This document shows positions 35,633 through 38,141 of a stretch of DNA of 38,141 nt, in pieces. Location: the NCBI GenBank assembly GCA_034189865.1, contig JAXHTV010000023.1, positions 1 through 38,141 of the forward strand, given 5' to 3'. Below the pieces are notes generated by a model. The model was not told the DNA's origin and ran no database searches. It saw only the letters and a program-made list of their open reading frames with translations. The translations under genes and the position numbers were made by a program. Position 1 is the stretch's first letter. Each line of letters begins with the position of its first letter. Origin of the DNA: Pseudomonadota bacterium. GTDB taxonomy: Bacteria; Pseudomonadota; Gammaproteobacteria; UBA5335.

Positions 35633-37144
35633 TCAGCGCATGGCCCGATCCAGCTGCCGGTACTGAATTGCCTCGCCGATATGGGCTTGCTCAATAGCAG
35701 TCGAACCTTCCAGATCAGCGATGGTACGGGCCACTTTCAAGATACGGTGATAGGCGCGCGCCGACAGGCCCAGTTTTTCGATGGCTTGCTCCAGCAATGC
35801 CCGCACGGACGCGGTGAGGTCACAGACCGCGGCCAATTCGCGAACGGCCAGATGAGCGTTGGGACCCCCCTGACGATCCTGCTGCTGTGCCCGGGCCCGC
35901 ACAACCCGGGAACGGATCTCCCGGCTGGAAGGTGCCGGCGTGTCGGGCTGGGCCAGCAACACATCCTGCGGCACGGGTGGCACTTCCACATGCAGGTCAA
36001 TCCGATCCAGCAGCGGCCCGGAAAGACGCGCCCGATATCGGCGCACTTGGTCCTCGGTACAGCGACAGCGGCCGCGCGGATCACCTAGATGACCACAGGG
36101 GCAGGGATTCATGGCCGCGATGAGCTGAAATCGGGCGGGAAAAGTCGCTTGGCGAGCCGCCCGCGAAATGTGAATCTGGCCCGTCTCCAAAGGCTCCCTC
36201 AACACTTCAAGAACCCGACGATCAAACTCCGGCAACTCGTCCAAAAACAACACACCATGATGGGCCAATGAAATCTCACCCGGCCGCGGAGAAGATCCAC
36301 CGCCCACCAAAGCCACGCCCGAGGCGGTGTGGTGCGGCGCCCTGAAAGGCCGCTGGCGCCATTGGGCGGGGCGAAATTCCGCATTTGCCACCGATAGAAC
36401 TGCCGCCGTCTCTAACGCTTCCGTCTCTGTCAGCGGTGGCAAAATCCCGCAGAAGCGCTTGGCCAACATGCTCTTGCCGGTGCCTGGCGGGCCGATCATC
36501 AGCACGCTATGACCACCGGCTGCACTGATTTCCAAGGCCCGCTTGGCGCCGTGCTGTCCCCGGACATCGGCCATGTCGTCGCCGTCCGGTACGGTGGCAG
36601 ATGGCTCCGCCGGCACAGCCAGCGGTAAACGGCCCTGGCCGGAGAGGTGGGCACACACCGCCAACAGGTGATCGGCCCCAAGCACCGCCAAACCTTCGAT
36701 CAAGGCAGCCTCATCGGCGTTCTCGGCGGGCAGGATCAATTGGTGCTGGACCTCCCGGCACTTGAGCGCCGCCGGCAGGGCGCCGCGTATTTTTCGCAAG
36801 GCGCCGTTCAAGGAGAGCTCACCCAAAAACTCGTATGCGTCGAGCTCCCGTGAGGGAATCTGCCCCGAGGCAGCCAGGATGCCCAAAGCAATAGGCAAAT
36901 CGTACCGGCCACCTTCTTTGGGCAGATCGGCTGGGGCGAGATTGATGGTGATCCGCCGGGCGGGAAACTCAAACCCGACATTGATCAGCGCCGCGCGCAC
37001 GCGATCCTTCGATTCTTTGACCGCGGTCTCGGGCAAACCCACCACCGACAGCGACGGCAGGCCGTTGGCGATATGGACTTCTACGCGCACCAGCGGCGCG
37101 TCCAGCCCCGTTTCCGCCCGACTCATGACAGTAGCCAAACTCAT
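35633..37144 (-). CDS. comM: ComM/YifB, magnesium-chelatase-like AAA+ helicase
   Basis: Hexameric AAA+ branch-migration motor that promotes integration of incoming single-stranded DNA in natural transformation. The 503 residues include an N-terminal Lon-protease-like fold (about 1-180), Walker A 'GPPGTGKS' (218-225), Walker B 'GVLFLDELPEF', a cysteine-rich 'NPCPCGHLGDPRGRCRC' insertion, and the C-terminal Mg-chelatase helical domain. It starts 43 bp downstream of ubiK with GAGGGAAG as ribosome site, consistent with an operon. Natural competence cannot be claimed from ComM alone, since many non-competent species retain it. Confidence 0.93.
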   Translation of the reverse strand: MSLATVMSRAETGLDAPLVRVEVHIANGLPSLSVVGLPETAVKESKDRVRAALINVGFEFPARRITINLAPADLPKEGGRYDLPIALGILAASGQIPSRELDAYEFLGELSLNGALRKIRGALPAALKCREVQHQLILPAENADEAALIEGLAVLGADHLLAVCAHLSGQGRLPLAVPAEPSATVPDGDDMADVRGQHGAKRALEISAAGGHSVLMIGPPGTGKSMLAKRFCGILPPLTETEALETAAVLSVANAEFRPAQWRQRPFRAPHHTASGVALVGGGSSPRPGEISLAHHGVLFLDELPEFDRRVLEVLREPLETGQIHISRAARQATFPARFQLIAAMNPCPCGHLGDPRGRCRCTEDQVRRYRARLSGPLLDRIDLHVEVPPVPQDVLLAQPDTPAPSSREIRSRVVRARAQQQDRQGGPNAHLAVRELAAVCDLTASVRALLEQAIEKLGLSARAYHRILKVARTIADLEGSTAIEQAHIGEAIQYRQLDRAMR

Positions 37145-37179
37145 GGTCTTCCCTCACCGCTCACGATGGTACCGGAAGC

Positions 37180-37200
37180 GCTGAACGCTAATCGTTCAGC
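37180..37200. repeat. Hairpin around the ubiK stop codon
   Basis: GCTGAACG (37180-37187) and CGTTCAGC (37193-37200) form a perfect 8-bp stem with a 5-nt loop consisting of the ubiK stop (minus-strand TAG, 37188-37190) and two further bases. It lies between ubiK and comM and lacks a T-tract; it may set their relative expression. Confidence 0.7.
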
Positions 37201-37448
37201 TTGTTTTTCAGCTGCGCTTCCAGCTCAGCCGTGCGCAGCTCAAGTTCGGTCAGCTTTGCTCGGGTCTTGTCTAAGACTTTCTTCTGGACGTCGAACTCAT
37301 CCCTCGGCACCAGATCAAGTTGCGCCAACGCAGAATGAAGAATCGCACGAAAATTATTCTCGAGATCGCGCCGCAGGACACCTAGCCCGGAAGGCACTTT
37401 GTCCGCCAAACGGCTCGCGACATCGTCCACAAAAGGATTACGTTCCAT
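37188..37448 (-). CDS. ubiK: Ubiquinone biosynthesis accessory factor UbiK (YqiC)
   Basis: Small protein of the BMFP/DUF526 family that supports aerobic ubiquinone synthesis with UbiJ. The 86-residue product, started at ATG 37448 (AGGAG about ten bases upstream), has the family N-terminus 'NPFVDDVASRLADKVPSG', 'DLENNFRAILHSALAQLDLV' and 'PRDEFDVQKKVL', then a heptad-rich C-terminal coiled coil ('LELRTAELEAQLKN'). Upstream in-frame extension is not family-like. It is divergent from glnK and 43 bp upstream of comM. Confidence 0.9.
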   Translation of the reverse strand: MERNPFVDDVASRLADKVPSGLGVLRRDLENNFRAILHSALAQLDLVPRDEFDVQKKVLDKTRAKLTELELRTAELEAQLKNKLND

Positions 37449-37500
37449 TGCCCGCCATCTCCTGTCGTCGGCGAAGTAAGCCAGTATAACCCAGTCTTTG

Positions 37501-37530
37501 TGCACCATAACGGGGCACCTTTTTGGTGCA
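37501..37530 (+). promoter_or_regulatory. Two overlapping NtrC-type sites upstream of glnK
   Basis: Consensus is TGCACC-N5-GGTGCA. Site 1 is TGCACC (37501-37506), ATAAC, GGGGCA (37512-37517); site 2 is GGCACC (37514-37519), TTTTT, GGTGCA (37525-37530). Each has 11 of 12 conserved bases, and the two share bases, with centres 13 bp apart. They lie about 130-140 bp upstream of the start predicted for the sigma-54 promoter, a normal enhancer distance. They are also 50-80 bp upstream of ubiK on the other strand. Confidence 0.75.
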
Positions 37531-37625
37531 ATATGATTCACCTCCCCCCCTCTGGACCGCGCACTTGGCCGCAACGGCGCCCAGCTGCCGGGGGAGAACC
37601 AGCGATTCATTAACTTGTCAGCTTC

Positions 37626-37641
37626 TGGCACAGAAACTGCT
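37626..37641 (+). promoter_or_regulatory. Sigma-54 (RpoN) promoter of glnK
   Basis: TGGCACAGAAACTGCT matches TGGCAC-N5-TTGCW with the invariant GG and GC elements in the exact -24/-12 spacing; one base of the -12 box differs. Transcription would begin near 37651, about 135 bp before the glnK ATG. Together with the upstream NtrC sites it implies nitrogen-limitation control. The 337-bp gap 37449-37785 otherwise shows no gene. Confidence 0.8.
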
Positions 37642-37767
37642 GTGGTTCCGCGACGGTCTGTCCGCTGGCGCTGCATCGTTGGCGACACCAATCAAGGAAA
37701 ACCTCGCTGGGGCTGAGGCGATGGCGCAAACGCAATATCGCGTAGTCGCAAGCGGCCCACCCGATAG

Positions 37768-38124
<357 letters not shown>

Positions 38125-38141
38125 CCCTCGCTCAATTGGAA

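Noticed and set aside
37512-37529. GGGGCACC...GGTGCA read as a sigma-54 promoter.
   Set aside because: The distance between the GG and GC elements is two bases too long; it fits an NtrC site instead, and a correctly spaced promoter lies at 37626.

Overview
This window looks like chromosomal DNA from a GC-rich gammaproteobacterium. The evidence is Gram-negative envelope machinery (TamA/TamB, LptM lipoprotein, SPOR protein), gammaproteobacterial families (YheS-type ABC-F protein, UbiK, ComM, Rep plus UvrD) and two gene blocks in the order known from Pseudomonas: polA / engB / cytochrome c4 / dsbA, and cytochrome c5 / rep / comM / ubiK / glnK. Several breaks in synteny (lysA directly followed by polA, uvrD beside the SPOR gene) suggest it is not Pseudomonas itself; a Chromatiales-like or similar lineage is possible, but the sequence does not let me name it. 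I see no phage, plasmid, insertion sequence, integron or CRISPR array. The region is mostly core genome with a few accessory genes.

Layout. 1-1.9 kb: 3' part of argS and a SPOR-domain protein. 1.9-4.7 kb: uvrD on the minus strand, divergent from a small lipoprotein. 4.7-11.7 kb: an AGCS-type sodium/amino-acid symporter, then tamA and tamB overlapping by one base. 11.9-16.0 kb: lptM, lysA, polA. 16.0-18.6 kb: a polA/engB intergenic region with a likely small RNA, engB on the minus strand, cytochrome c4, and a first DsbA. 18.7-23.4 kb: a KefB-like antiporter with TrkA domains, an exported DUF442 protein, and a minus-strand pair of SAM hydrolase (DUF62) and NhaP-type antiporter. 23.5-27.9 kb: the YheS-type ABC-F protein facing a large exported phytase/esterase-like beta-propeller protein. 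28.1-30.3 kb: a minus-strand cluster of M15 peptidase with peptidoglycan-binding repeats, an unknown membrane protein and an exported EF-hand protein. 30.4-32.2 kb: a second DsbA, a decayed YCII-family gene, tag and tRNA-Arg(CCG). 32.3-38.1 kb: membrane cytochrome c5, a small exported cysteine protein, rep, comM, ubiK and glnK (amtB would be expected just beyond the edge).

The most informative non-coding signals are: (1) an ErsA/Spot 42-position small RNA between polA and engB, with an ECF (RpoE/AlgU-like) promoter, a 17-bp palindrome over its -35 element, a 5' stem-loop and a strong terminator; (2) two overlapping NtrC sites and a correctly spaced sigma-54 promoter upstream of glnK; (3) a tandem repeat and twin-dyad cluster upstream of the first dsbA; (4) a clear pseudogene of the YCII family; and (5) repeated placement of minus-strand stop codons in the loops of hairpins. 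Two DsbA oxidoreductases with different CxxC motifs, two c-type cytochromes, TamAB and several exported cysteine or calcium-binding proteins give the window a strong envelope/periplasm theme.
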